From assembly GCA_003254925.1 (NCBI GenBank), contig QANZ01045410.1, positions 20,895 through 84,894 on the forward strand: a stretch of DNA of 64,000 nt. The letters run 5' to 3'. The notes under the pieces are model-generated. The model was not told the DNA's origin, made no database searches, and saw only the letters and a program-made list of their open reading frames with translations. This DNA comes from Chamaecrista fasciculata (taxonomy: Eukaryota > Streptophyta > Magnoliopsida > Fabales > Fabaceae). Made by a program: the position numbers and the translations under genes. Each line of letters opens with the position of its first letter. Position 1 is the stretch's first letter. Below are positions 1-14,600 of the stretch, piece after piece.

Positions 1-97
1 TGTTCGAAGGAAAATTTTTGCATGTTTAGCTTCAGAATATTTGTCACTTTATTTTCATTGTGCTTACTGGGTTTTTTGCTGGATGATTGAATTGTAG

Positions 98-273
98 GAT
101 CCAATAGAGAGATATTGGGGAAAGATGGAGAAATTAGGCAGATGGTGCATAATAATGCGAGGGGTAAAGATGAAGATCATCAGCAAGAAAGGCTCGATGG
201 ATTTAGGGCGTATTTGCAATTTGAGAATGAAAAATTTTGCACAAATTCACATTTCAGCCCCAGGTCACAATGA
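98..273 (+). CDS. Probable terminal coding exon of an unidentified upstream gene
   Basis: A pyrimidine-rich tract followed by ATTGTAG ends at 97 and looks like a splice acceptor. From 98, with two bases completing a split codon, the frame TCC AAT AGA runs 57 codons to a TGA at 271-273. The peptide is hydrophilic (it includes RGKDEDHQQERLDGFRAYLQ and ends in HFSPRSQ) and reads like the charged tail of a soluble protein; I do not recognise the family. The rest of the gene would lie before the window. A second frame in this exon also stays open (to about 319), so the frame choice is an inference from residue composition. AT-rich sequence after 273 is compatible with a 3' UTR. Confidence 0.4.
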
Positions 274-540
274 TTATGTACAACATGGTCCCAGATTCTT
301 GTAAAAGACCATTTTGCCCTTTGTGATTGGGAATTGAATGTATTAGAGTATAGGTAATTATAGGTTTATGTATAGGGGTATAAGTGTAATTGAGTGTGTT
401 TGATTATTTAAGAATCATGATTATAATTGAATCAGGAAAAAAACGTAAACGAACATGTTTATTATGATTATAATCAAAATAGATTATAATCAAAACGGAA
501 ACGAACTGGGCCTAATTTTATATTCTGAAACTTGTAAATA

Positions 541-760
541 TGTGTCATATGGATATTGTAGTGGAGGATGGATGCATTGCAGTGAGTTTTCCTACAGTGG
601 ATCTGCAGTGTGAGATAGAAATCCCAAAACTCACAGTCTCGTTAAACTCACAATTTGATGAAACTGTGAGTTTTGAGTTTTATGTCTTACACTGCAGGTC
701 CACTGCAGAAAAACCCACTACAATGAATCTAATCTTATTGTAATGTCCGTATGTGACACA
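541..760. mobile_element. Foldback MITE, about 220 bp
   Basis: Nearly the whole segment is an inverted repeat: TGTGTCATATGGA at 541 pairs with TCCGTATGTGACACA ending at 760, and the arms continue with GTAGTGG..TTTTC.TACAGTGGA and ACTCACAGT. No convincing target duplication was found, so the superfamily is open. It lies in the intergenic region before the MADS gene. The stretch from 274 to 540 is AT-rich with no other feature seen. Confidence 0.6.
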
Positions 761-1162
761 ATGATACGTCTTCAAAATGAAATATCATGCTTAATAGCTT
801 TCAAGATTTATATATATGACAAATAGTCTACTTATATTAAATTATAATACACAATATTACTATACTTTAGTTAGACCAAATTTATTATAGCGTTATTAAT
901 TTTTGCCACATATTCTCATTTATATATATATATATAATATAATTTGTCAACCACTTACAATTTGTTACTTAATGACTCAATTAATAATGCAGGCTGAATA
1001 TATGAGAATAATTATATGTTTTGCAAGGTTTTGAACAAATGAAAAATCATACAATAATAAGAAAATAATTTTTTAATTGAACATAAAAAATAACTCAAAA
1101 TACTGACATGGATGCCATGCCAATAATTCTATCCAAATTAGACAACATATTCTATCGGGAAA

Positions 1163-1295
1163 AAGATTCTTTGCAGTACTACACCTTCTGCAGTAATGCA
1201 GGGTCCAATAGAAGCTCGCCACATATATATATACCATTATACACGTGGTAGGCTTCTATTAGTCCTTGCAGAAGGTGCAGTAATGCAGAGGATCC
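1163..1295. mobile_element. Small foldback element, about 130 bp
   Basis: Inverted arms: TTTGCAGTACTACACC, CTGCAGTAATGCAG and TCCAATAGAAGC on the left pair with GGCTTCTATTAG, GCAGAAGGTGCAGTAATGCAG on the right, around a short AT spacer with CCAC/GTGG at its edges. Superfamily unknown and no clear target duplication. The rest of 761-1900 is AT-rich with no gene seen. Confidence 0.5.
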
Positions 1296-2129
1296 ACTGC
1301 CATTCTATCTACCTTAAAGCTTTAATAGAATCACATTTAGGATTAACAATAAAACAAGTAAAACTATTTAAATAACAAAATAAAATGAAAAATAATTTAG
1401 GGACCAAAACATAATTCATTCGACAATTAAGAGACCAAAATGAGATTTTGACTTAAAAAATTTATATAACTAATTACAACAAAAGCTTTAAAACCTTACA
1501 TAACATTTTGTTGGTAAATTTAACAGCGAAAATGTAGATCTTTTCTTTTTATCTTCTCTTAATTATCTTACTTATTGGGAGTATAAAGTTTTGGGTTTTT
1601 TCGTATATATATATAAAAAAAGTTTGGGTTTTTGGGGCAATGAGTGGATGAATTGATGACAACTGACAATTATGGATGAACAAGAAAACAAAAGTGGGTG
1701 TGGTCTGAGAATAAAGAAAGAAAACAACTGCACTTGATGACTACATCCAGGTTTCCAATAAACATTGAATCTTTTAGGGTTTCTGGATTCTGTGTCTCTC
1801 TCACTTACTTCTTCTTCGCTTGTAACCATCCATTTTTAGCATACCATTATATATATATATACACTTACACACGCATTGATTAATTCCTCTGTATGTCTTA
1901 TTGTAAGAACCTCATTCATATATATATATGAAGAACCTCCTCTTTCTCTCTTCTGAATTTCTATGACCTCTTTCTTTGCTACTGGGGTGTCTAGCTATCA
2001 CAATTTCTGGAAAAAAAAAAAATCCCTTGCTTTTTGGGTTCTCCTCTTGCGATGGTTCCTTTCAGATTCTGGGTTCTCATCAAAATCCAGCCTTTTGTTT
2101 CAAAATCTTTCCTTTTGAAGCTGTATATC

Positions 2130-2139
2130 TATATATAAA
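2130..2139 (+). promoter_or_regulatory. Candidate TATA box of the MADS gene
   Basis: TATATATAAA lies about 170 bp before the MADS start codon at 2311 and is followed by a leader-like stretch. An alternative TATATATATG at about 1919 precedes a CT-rich tract (1930-2000) that also looks like a plant 5' leader. Which one is used cannot be told from sequence. Confidence 0.25.
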
Positions 2140-2310
2140 ACTATAACTAATTTCTGTTCATCTGGGTTTCTAGATTTTCCATTTCTGAAAACTTAAATGT
2201 TTTTTTTCTAGTCCCTTTAGCTAGGGTTTGACTGGGGAAGAAATTGATTAAATTAAAAGAAAAAAAGAGAATTAATTAGTATAATCGATCGATCTGGAAG
2301 TAAAGTGAAG

Positions 2311-5300
2311 ATGGTGAGGGGGAAGATTGAGATGAAGAAGATAGAGAATGCAACAAGTCGTCAAGTGACATTTTCAAAGCGTAGAAATGGTGTTCTGAAG
2401 AAAGCCTATGAGCTTTCTGTTCTTTGTGATGCCCAAATTGCTCTCATCATCTTTTCTCAAACTGGCAAACTCTATGAGTTCTCTTCTTCTTCTTCTTCTG
2501 GGTACGTTTTAATTTCCACATCATTTATATATTTCTATATCTTTAATTTGCTCATAATTGATCTCTTCATTCATTCATTCATTCATTCATAATCTCATAT
2601 ACATGTATGCATAACTCTATATATATATATGTGTATTAATTAATTCTTAGGTTAACTTGTTATTGATTTGTGATGTGGTGTACCCTCCTTAGCTTCATCT
2701 CTTGCTCTTAATTTCCTAGATCCACATGTCCTTAAAACTAAGGAAAATTTTCAATTTGCATATATATCTTTGTTTCTAGAGAGCTTATAATTAGTACAAG
2801 AGATGCTGTATATATGTTTCATCACTTTACTGTGTTCTGAAAGACCCCTTTCACTAGCTAGTACCAGCTAGGTTGCTTCTTCAGTTGTCTCAATTCTCAA
2901 AGTGTACATATTGGATCTATGAAGATATAAGAGTACATGCATTGATTGTCCTTTGGTGTTTATCAAACATTCTAGAGTTTTCCAATAATTATAAACTTTA
3001 TACCTTTAATTAGTATCATGAAGCCTCCTTTTGATGGATCAATGATGTAGCAATATGGGTTGATGACCCTCCTTTTGCGTTACCTAATGTACTTGTTTCT
3101 TGAGTTAATGAATTCCTTTTCTTCAAAAAAAAAAATTACTTTCTCCAATTAACTTTGAATCATATCCACTAAAATTTAGTAATTCAAAAGTTTTAATTTC
3201 AAACAGTAGAAAACATAATTTCAGCATAACTTGTAGAATTTTCGAATTTCAGGGATCTGAAGTGATTTATTAACTTTACTTCTTTGTCTCCTATTGTTTT
3301 AATTTGAGCTTCATTTTTTTCACAATATTTTTTAAATTGATATGACCACAAGGTATCTCTCACCTATCTCTTTCAAGAGTTGATAGAAATATTAAGGCAA
3401 AAGAGCCTTTCGTGTCCCTAACGTTTGCGGTGATTTTCAGTTATACCCTTAACGTTTCATTTGTGTCAATTGTGTCCCCAATGTGAAACGTTAGTTTCAA
3501 TTATGCCCCAATTTTACTTGTGTGCCAATTTTTTGTTCTGAACTGAATATGTGGTAAGATGACTAGATAAATAAAACATCCCTAATTTATTTTTTATCAA
3601 ACATGGCATTTCCTATGTGGATTTACATCCTCTAAACCAACAAATTACCACCCTAAAATTTTTTTGACATCTTCATCTTCATCTTCGCAAACCCTATACC
3701 ACATAGAAAATATTATGGTGGATAAAAAATAAATCAGGGATGTTTTATTTATCTAGTCATCTTGTCACATATTCAATTTAGAACAAAAAATTGACACACG
3801 TAAAAGAAATTGACACATCAACATTGAGTCAAAATTGGGGCCATAATTGAAATTAACGTTTCACATTGGGGGCACAACTGATACAAATGAAACGTTAGGG
3901 GCATAACTGAAAATCTCCGCAAACGTTAGGGGCACAAAAGGGTCTTTTGCCAAATATTAATTTTGGTCAAATCGTGAAGTTTAATAATTAGAATAAACTT
4001 CTCTTAACAAGATTATCTCTAGCAACACTACTTGAACTTGAAATTTTGTTTGTGAAGATTGGAGTACTTTGAGAAAATTAGTCTTTTCTGACCATTTATT
4101 TCTACCTAATTGGTGATTCAAAAAATATATACATACACTAATTTTTGTACCTTTTTAACTTGAAAGAAACTTCATTTCAGTTTTCCTCATTTACGTACCC
4201 TGGGAAAACATATCATGAGGTTTTGCAGAACAAGGGAAAGATGCAGATTTTCATTAGTTTCAGTACTATATAGACTGTTTATATATATATATATATATAT
4301 GCACACATACATATAGTAATTATTATAGTCATTTGTCTTCCGTACACATTCCTCTTGATTCTTTAGGTTTCCTACAAAACTTCTCTAATTTTTTTTTTCT
4401 GTAATTTATTTGTTCTTTTTCCCACCCAATATTCTCACTATGTGCGTTTGCTTAAAATACCGAATTAAATATTTCCTTGTTCTTTTTAGAAATGTTTATT
4501 TATTACATTTTGGTAATATTAAAAAGTTTAATGCTTCCTCTCTTTATATTTTCACAAGCAAGCATCCAATAATACAATTATAATCTAAAACTAGATTATA
4601 TAGCTTCGATGTAAAAATTGATTAAATTATGCATCAAACTATCAATAAATATAGTACATACTGAGTATTCTGTACATTTTTAAAACAATAATATTAACTT
4701 CTATTTAATAAACTCAAGTATTGGTGTCGATGGACAATATATTAATACATGGATCAAATGCTAATGTATATAATTAAGGATATTTCATGTAAGAGATATA
4801 TAAATATAAAATGCTTAGGATATTCAACAAATCATTATCTACCTCGCTCATGATTTTTCCTTTATTAAATTAGATTTTGTGGTAGTAAGCAAAATGATAG
4901 ATATGCTTATAATGAATGAAGTTATGAACTGTATCCTCACATATATCAATCCCACGTCATTGATTCATTCTAGACTATTGAATATGGAAAATGGAAATAG
5001 TGTCTCTCTGTCTCTTCCATTATGCCCTTGATTAATGTGAATTTAATTAAATTAATTAGCTAGTTTTATTGTCTAAGATATTTACTTCCTATCTTCATTG
5101 GAGTTTGGACTATATCTTTGGTTTAGTAATTAATATAATGCTATTTGCACAAGGTGCTTCTTTTCCGTGGATACAATAATGTCAAGTTAATTATTAACTC
5201 ACCCAGTTTGATATTAGTTTCATATATAGCACTAATTTATTTTTCAGAGCTAGCATACATTTTTTTACTTGTTTATTTATATATTTTGACAAATATTTTT

Positions 5301-5635
5301 GGAATGAAATATTTCAGCATCGGAAAGATTTTGGAGCGATACCGTGCATATGCCAAAGATGGTCACACCAACGAGTTTGAAGGGCAACAATACACCCAGG
5401 TTTGTCTCCCATTTCATGCTGTTGAAAACAACGAGAGTTTCAAGAATTTTAATAATGATATATATAATAAATTGTTTAATATAAATTTTTTTTTATTAAA
5501 CTTATTTGTGGCAACTGGCAAGGACAAGCATGACATGTATTTGGAAAGTCACACCAGTGAAATACAAAGCAAAGAATATATGTTAGTGTGTTGATTTAGA
5601 AATCTATGTAAGTCTTTCAATAAAAATTCAAGATG

Positions 5636-5668
<33 letters not shown>

Positions 5669-8600
5669 CATTAGTATCAAAATTCATAACGCTTCATCAC
5701 TCTCCAAATTAATAAGATATTGATGCAATAACATGTTGAGGAGTCATATGTAATGATATTATTTATTATTTAGGAACTAAAATATACGAGTACTTAATTA
5801 AATGTTCAGCTAGGTTTGAATAAATTCCTAGATTTATATACATGTAGGGGTAAGTACCGGTATCTTATTACTTATTAGGGTCAGAGAATATCTCCCGGTC
5901 ACTTTGAGAATTTACGAGAAGAATTTACATATCATTCATTAAATAATGCTTTCATATCGATCAGAAGATTCAAACCCTTACCCTTGTGGAGGAACGGAGT
6001 CCAAACCTTAATCAATCATGTCATTCCTTATTAGCTAGGTTTATATTTTCAATGGAGTTAGATTAGCCTCTATCTTTTTTCTCTTAAATAAATTTGTACC
6101 CGTCTCCTTTTGATTATTGAATTTTCCCCTTTTCCACTGTTGCCCTAACATCTAATGGCTGTATATATTTTTCTTTATAGCAATTCTCAAGTATGGCTCA
6201 TTTTTCTTTGCAATACATGTTGATAAACTCAATATATTATAATATTATTAAGTATTATTAGACACTATACCTAATTTAGCAATTCTCTAAAACTTACTAT
6301 TTGGTCCTTAAATTCTTAAAGAGTCAACAGATCAGTCCTTGAATAATTGAAATATATGACTCGGTCCTTAAATATTGAAATCGTCAATGGATTGGGTACC
6401 TAGATCAAATTCAGAGACCACAAAGTACAAATTCAAAGATTAAAAAGTATAAACCTAGGGGTTAAAAAGTACAAAACTAGTTCAAATTAAGGGTTACCAA
6501 ATTGTTGACAATTCATTGATCAAATCGAGGACTGATTCCTTAACTTGGTACAAATTCATGTAACTAATAATAGATTTTCTCTTACCATTTGATTTGGACT
6601 CCTTAATTCTGTGAGTACCTGCAAAGATATGTGCATGAATGTGATATGAAGAAAGTATTCTTTATTGAATTGATGATATATGAAGAATACTGAGGGCATG
6701 CTTTTATAGTTGAATGGTATAGAAAATACAAGTGATAATAATTGAAATCGTTATAACTCCAGTTTTAGTTGATTAACTGACTAAACCAATGATATTACTG
6801 TCATCACCTTATGAAGCATTTTCGATATGGGCAACGGAATAATGTCAGTGAGGAAAAGGAATACGAATTAATAGGCATGTTTTAATGGTTTTATATGCAG
6901 CAACTAGAGTATGAATCCGCAGTTATGGCAAGGAAGATTGAACTTCTTGAACTTTCTCAAAGGTATATATATATACTCCTAGCTAGTTAATCATATCTAA
7001 TATACATTAGTTGGAAAATGGGGTTGTGGGTGTAATATTTAATATTGCCATGGCTGCAATTGATTGTGAATGATTTGAATGTGATCAGGAGAATGATGGG
7101 AGAAGGATTGAATTCATGTTCATACCATGAACTCGAAGAAGTGGAGAAGCAGCTCCATAGAAGCTTGCATAACATAAGGTTTCAAAAGGTATATATATTT
7201 CTAACAAAAACTTAAGGAAAATGAGCCTTTTTGTTTAAGTTAAAGTGTAATTTTGGTCCCTTATCTTTGGGATAACTTGCAATCCGGCCCTTTAACTTTT
7301 TTTCTTGAAATTTTGATCCTCCAAGTTTTCCAAAAATTTCACTCATTGGTCCCAAGTCCCAACAACTTAATTTGGTCATATCTCTCTCGTTTCAAGTTCG
7401 AATACGATGAGTCCTGAGCTACAAATTGCTTTTAACGAGTCCTTTCGTTGTGTAGTTGAGGTCGATTAGTAAACAAGGTTAAATTGGACTCCAAAAGTGG
7501 GTCGCTCATTTTGCAATCGAACAGGCGAATTTAGTCATATCTCTCTCATTTCTAGTCCAGTTGCAACGAGTCTAGAGCTACAAGCTACTCTTGATGAGTC
7601 ATTTTTCTACTTAGTTGGAACAATTAGAGTTAGCAAATGATGTCAAATTGGGATCCAAAAGTGGTTTTGGAACCAAAAAGTAAGAAAATTATGAAAAACC
7701 ACCTTCAAGCCTAATCCGATCTCATTTCCTGATGGTCCAAACTAGGCTGAAACAAGATCCGTCAAGAGTAAACCGTAGCTTCGAACTCGTCGCAATGAGA
7801 CTTGAAAGAAGAGATATATGACCAAGTTCACTCATTTGATTGTGAAACATGCAAGAGGTCTATTTTCAGAGCCTAATTTGACCTTGTTTGCTAATGGCTC
7901 CAACTAGACAAAGAAAAGACTCGTCAAAAGTAACATGTAGTTCAAGACTTGTCAAATTCAAACTTGAAACAATAGAAATATGATCACATTAGTCGTTGGG
8001 ACCAACAATGTAACTCTTGAGAAACTTAGATGACCAAAATTGTAACAGAAAAAGATAAAAAACTCAATTCCATTCTACCTCAAAGTTAAGGGACCAACAT
8101 TGCGCACTTTAGCCTTTTTCTTTAAATGCTCCCTTTAATTATATAACTCATGCATGCAAATACCTCTACCGTTATGAAAATTGTTTCCATTTGCTATAAT
8201 TTTTTTTCTTTCAAAAATATAATCATTTTAGCTGCAGTCTATTAAGACATGTGTATATCACTAAATTATAAGACTTAATTAATACGTATATATTTAACAA
8301 ATTTGTTTATATGTCTATAGTTAGATTTATTTGTCAATATATTTCTCAATTTAAATAATTGCAAATATTATATTATAGACTCTAATTATGATATGGTATA
8401 GTTTTACAAGCTTGAAAATAATATGTGCATGGCTAGTTGCAATTTTGAATTTATCCAACTCAAACTTTCATATATCTTTATATATATATATTGATACAAA
8501 CGACAACGAAAACAAAGCGAAACACAAGAAAAAAAAAAGGTAGGGAGCACCCCAGCAAGAATCTAACTTATGAGCTAGAGCCAAGCTGGAGTCTCAGCTC

Positions 8601-11600
8601 GGCTGGAGCCTTAGGGTCCAAGCCACATGAAAAACGTAAGCTGAGGGCAAGGACCTGAGAGACCGACGGAAGAGCGTGAGAGCGCCCCCACAAACAAGAG
8701 TTACGAAAGGACCAAATAGCATTAAGAGTACAAATCACGGAAACTCAGATCTCCTGAAAAGCAAGGTTGTCAGACCGCCACCTGTTACACCACAACAGAA
8801 TCCAAGCACGCACAGAAGGAAACCTGCAACAGTCAGAGAAAAGCCCAAGATTGGACCCAAACCAAACAGCCCTAGCAAAGGGGCAATGAAGGAAGACATG
8901 ATCAATCGTCTCGTCCTCATGATCACAAAACAGACACCCACCCCGGATGGCAAAATGATGATGCCGGAGAACCGAGAACATAGGAATGTCCTGGTGGAGA
9001 ATACGCCAGAGAAGGAGAAGCATGCGGGGTTGGGTTTTGACTTTCCAAAAGTCCTTCCAAGGAAAACAGGAGATGAATAACTGGTTACCCTGTTCTGACA
9101 GCGTATTCTTCTGGAGCAGACGGAATCCATCAGCGGCAGAATAGGTGTCAGAGGCAACAACAACCCAGGAAGGGATGTCTGGGCGAGAAAGGGAAGGCGG
9201 CGGACCAAAGCGAATACGGTCAATCGCGTCCAAAGAATAGATATCATTGATACGGGACCAATTCCAAGTACCAGAGTCAGGATCAATGATATCAGCAACC
9301 TGAAACCAGCCAGGAGCCCCATCCCACGGGGCGGTCCAAGCAGCACTCGTAATGTCCACCCAGAGGCCATTACCAATCTTCCAACGAATGTGATCTCGAA
9401 CAAGGCTAGCAGTTTGAGAGATACCCTTCCAAACAGGTGAATCCTGAGAGGTGAAACAGAAGGAGAGATCAGTCCCCGGTCGGAGATACTTATAATGAAT
9501 CCATTGAGAAGACAAAGCTGCAGGCCGGGCTAAAAAACGCCAAGAATGTTTTGCGAGAAGGGCCTGGTTGACAAGAGCCGAACGCCGACAGCCCAGACCC
9601 CCAAGTCTTTTGTGCGGAACAACCAATCAGTCTGAGTAAGATGCATACGGGGAGAGTCTTTGTTGAACCCCTAGAAAAAATTAACTATGTGGCTATCGAT
9701 CTTGTTCGTAATGTACTGGGGGGCCTTGAAGGTGGAAAGTGGGTAAACAGGATCAGCAGCCAAGACGGATATAATAAGGATAAGCCGACTGGCTTGAGAC
9801 AAGAGCCTTGTTTTCCAACCCGCAAGACGTCTTTCAATCTTGGCAACAAGGTTCGCAAAATTCTGTCTCTGCTCCTTATGATCGTCAACCTAGACACCCA
9901 AGTATTTGCCCAACTTGAGAGAGACCTTGCAGCGGAGAATATTGATACAATCATCCTTTAGGGTGCGCGGAGTGTTGGGGCTAAAAATGACTGAAGATTT
10001 TGAATAATTTAGATCCAAGCCAGAAACTCTAAAGAATCCATCAAGGGTGTCTTTAATAGTCTCACAGGCATCACAAGAAACTTTAAAAAATAGAACCACG
10101 TCATCCGCATACATAAGGTGGGTGACCCGCGGGCCGCGACGGGCAAACTGAATACCTTCAAGCTCGCCATTAAACTCCGCCTGATGTAGTGCCGCAGACA
10201 GAGTGTTCATAGTGATGATGAAGATATATGGAGACAGTGGATCCCCTTGACGGAGACCCCGCGAAGGGCGGAAAGAATCCACACAGTGACCATTGAACAT
10301 CAGGGAGTAGGAGACAGAGGAAATACAATCCATGATAATATCAATGAAAATGGCAGGAAACTTCATTCTTCCAAGAACCATGCGAATGAAAGGCCACGAA
10401 AGGCGGTCATAAGCTTTAGCAAGGTCCAATTTGGAAGCACCCCATGCCGTTGAAGTAGATCTAGACTTGTGGATATAGGTCATGAGCTCAGAAGCAAGAA
10501 AGGTGTTATCCGATATCAATCGCCCTTTAATGAAAGCATTCTGATTAGGAGAGATGAGCCCATCCATAACCGGCGGTAAGCGGTTAACAATAATTTTGGA
10601 TATCGCCTTATAAACGGTGTTGCATAAGCTGATAAGGCGAAAGTCAGTCATAGCAGTCGCATTATCACATTTAGGAATAAGAACAATCTGGGTGGAATTG
10701 ATGGTATGAAGATCACAAGTTCTGGAGAAGACACCAGAAACCATGTCAAAGATGTCACTCTTTACAAGTATCCTAGAAATGATGGAAAAATCCCGGTGGA
10801 AACCCATCTGGCCCAGGAGCTTTGAAGGCCTTTAATTGAAAGGTTGCCGCATATACCTCTTCCATGGTCGGAGGAATAATACACGCTTCAGCAAAATCCA
10901 TCGGCAAAGAGGGAAGTTGTAGCTGATCTAACCAGTCAGCGATGTCAGAAGGGGAAGCACCAAGATTGTTATTATCAAAAGCATAGATATTCTGGAAGTA
11001 ATTCAAAGCATGTTGTTCAAGATCCTCATAACGGTCAATCCAGTGATCATTGACGTCTTTTAATTTGAGAATGCGATTTTGAATACGTCGCTTACGAACT
11101 ACTTGATGGAAATACGCAGTATTACGTTCCCCCTGTTGCATCCACATGTGTCGGTTCTTTTGTGCCCACAAAATTTGTTGCCTCTCATACCATTTGTTGA
11201 GTTCAGTCCTCAGATGCCTTTTAAAACTAAGTAAGGAAATACAATGAACCCCAAAATTTGCTTGACGAGAAATATCATTTTGAGTTTTGATTAAAGTATC
11301 CTCGAGTTTTTTAATGTGAGAGTCAACATCCCCAAAAGTTTCCTTATTCCATTTTTTAAGTGTCGTTTGTAATTTGTCAAGCTTGGAAAAAATGCGAAAA
11401 GACGGCGACGAATAGAAACAGCTATTCCACATATTTAGCACAACATCCTTACAAGCATCATCATGAAGCCACATGGCTTCAAACCAGAAAGGCCTACAAC
11501 GGCGAGGAATAGCAGGGGACAAAAAGATAACTAGGGGGGCATGATCAGAGGCTATAATAGGGAGATTACATACATGAGAATGGGGAAAGAAAGTACACCA

Positions 11601-14600
11601 AGACAAAGAACAAAAAATACGGTCGATCTTGTCCCATACAACATCATCATCTTGACGGTCGTTTGTCCAAGTGAGTTCAAAAGTGCACAATCATTAATGA
11701 GTTCAACAAGATCAACTGCACCAGGAAGTGTCGGAATACGACTGAGTTTGTCTTCAGGCTAACAAACTTGATTAAAATCCCCAACAAGGAGCCAAGGAAG
11801 ATGCATAGAAGCTGTAGTGTTCCGAATAAAGGATCAGAGGACATGCTGAAGATGAGCAGTGGGATTTCCATAGACGAAGGTAACAACAAAAGCGCCAACA
11901 GACTGATCAGAAACAACCGCATGGATCCAAAAAGGGCAAGCATCGATAATAGTAACAAACAAAGACTTGCACCATGCCAAAAGCAGGCCCCCCCTACGGC
12001 CTTCAGGATCAACAGAGAAAGAAGAAGAAAAACCTAAACTTGAAGCAAACATCGAAGCATAGTTACCCGAGCATAAGGTTTCACAGAGGAACAGGAGAAG
12101 AGGCTTGTGTGAATAGGTCAATTTTTTCAGTCTTCTCTTTGTCGGGGATGCTCGGACTCCCCGACAGTTCCAGCATAAGATCGTCATGGAGCTTGGAGTG
12201 GCTGATAAGGGTAGAAAGCAATATTACAAGTCGTCGTAGATTTCTCATAGAAAATTTTAAGAAGAGGATAGAAAGCAGTCCAAGACAAATCCTTAGTTGT
12301 AGCAGATGAGAGATGATCAGTATTCAAGCTTTCTTTAAACTGAGCTGGAAGATCCAGATCATGAAAGAAATCAGCAATATTACACGGAAGAGCCGTTTTG
12401 ACAGCAAGAAACAGAAAATGTAAAATTAACTTTCTGCATATTAGTTCCAAATGAGTAAGACTATCAATTGATAAATGTAATTTGTTGGAACTTGGAAGAA
12501 CTCTTTTAAAAAGGGTTGGATAAATATACTTACTTATACATATATAAACATATGAAAGGTCAATCTGAAGTTAATAGAAATTTAACAATTAATGTTGCAG
12601 GCTCAGCTACTTGGAGAGCAAGTTGAACAACTACAAAACAAGGTACATACCTCATCTCCAATACTATCCACAAAAATCAGATAAATATAATATATTATAA
12701 AGAGTGAGAATTGAAGTTGTATGAGTAAAAACATTAATTTAGTTAATTCTCATTATCCTTTTTGTTATTATAAAGTATAATAAAAACAAAAATATATTAT
12801 TTATATTCCGCAATTTGATTTGTTTTATATATTTTCAAAATTAAAAATAATAATTACATACTTATTCGCTGCATTATTCGAAGCTCATTGATATGAAATA
12901 TTTGTGCTTTGGTTATTGTTTATTCCTCACCAATATTTTTTTCCCTTTTTTCTTTTTTCACCTGAATTTAGGAGAGAAACTTGATCCAGGAGAACCAAAG
13001 TTTAAGTAAAATGGTAAGCCTTTTCCTTCTCTTACATGTTTATTATATCTTAGAGTAAATTAATGACTTGGTTCTTTAAATATCATGACAGTTCAGTTCC
13101 TGAAAGATTGAAATGCACAATTTAGTCACTAAAAAATTAAAATTGTGTATTAATTAGTTATTTTTATAGACTAAATAATATACCGTTTTAATCTTATAAG
13201 GATTGAAGAGTATACCATTTTGATTTTTTAAGGACCAAACATATATTTTAATCTTTCAGGGATTAATTTGTCAATTTGGTGATCTTTTAATTTAGGGATC
13301 AAATTTTCAGTTTACTCTATATCTTATATTCTGAACATAGTTTTGTCAGCTTTTTTTTTTTTTTGAACATATACAGTGTCGAACATGTTTAATTGAACTG
13401 CTTTCTTTGGGCTCTTCAATTTTACCATTTGGGTGGATTGGGTTTACAACTGAAAGTCATGATCCAACATCAATAAGATTGAAGTCTAGCCCACTTACTA
13501 TAATTACGCAGAGGAAATCAAATTATAAATATGTAAGAACCACAATCATCATAATCATAATTAAAATAAAATAAAGGCTTAATAATAAACTCTACTAATT
13601 AATTAATAGAAGTGTCATATTGGGCCTAACATATGATTTTTATGGCTGAATAAGACAATAATATAGCAACTTAGATACATTTTACACTATTTTGCTTCTT
13701 CAAATAACTATTTTAAATTACAATATATATATATATATATAACAACAATGCAGTTTAAATAAGTCTCAATTGGATTATTTGAAAGTCTCAAGTTATATGT
13801 ATATAAAAACCTTAGTTTGGTCCTCAAATTAAAGGATGAATTCTGTTTTGATCTTCAAACTTTCTATTTTTTCCACCATTAGTACTTTTCAAACGGTGAT
13901 TTTGTTTGATTTATTATGTTGTTATTTCTAATCTTGACGACCGAGATAGATTATTTTTTTAATATGTGTCATAATAAGTGAGTTGACAAAGAGATAAATT
14001 TGTGATTGATTTTATTTTTTAATTATGAAGGTTTTTGGTTTTTCTTTCTCTATTTACCAACTCACTTATTAGAACACGCTTGAAAATAGAAATCGTCCGG
14101 GTCAGATTTCTACCTAAAAAATAACACTAAAAACCATACGAAATCATATTTTGGCTAACAATTGAACAAATAGGAAAGTGAGGGCCAAAAGGAACAAAAA
14201 ATAGTTTTAGGAACAAAACAAAATTCACCTTATAGTTTGAGGACTAAAGTGAGATTTTGACCTATATATTATAAAGCTAAGCATGAGATGCTGCATATGA
14301 GACTTTAGTGGATTTAATGGTATTAGTGACACAGCATTCATGCCAATACTGAGTTGTTCTAAACTTTTGAGGATTAAATTAAACCAAAAGAAATTTTAGT
14401 GACTAACTTGAAATCTACATAAACCTTATAGCACAAAAGTGGACTTTAGCCAAAATAGTGACTTCCAAACATTTTTAAATCTTTCTTTCAAAAATTAATC
14501 TGACAATGTACCTAAAATTTTCTCTTTAGTTATCCTCTCTGCCTTACTGCTTTGCTAAGACTATATATATATATCAAGATTTGGATCTCTTTCATTAAGT

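Noticed and set aside
5145-5594. 149-aa ORF overlapping MADS exon 2
   Set aside because: It is intron sequence read through exon 2; the true exon 5318-5399 has clean splice sites and the frame fits the MADS protein.
8676-12309. Plus-strand ORFs across 8676-12309
   Set aside because: They are shadows of the minus-strand LINE, whose domains are clear on the opposite strand.
13330-13380. TGAACATA repeats around GTTTTGTCAGC plus a T-run as another tail-only insertion
   Set aside because: The polarity is wrong: the T-run follows the non-T part on the plus strand, so on neither strand does an A-tail follow a core. The repeat is also only 8 bp.
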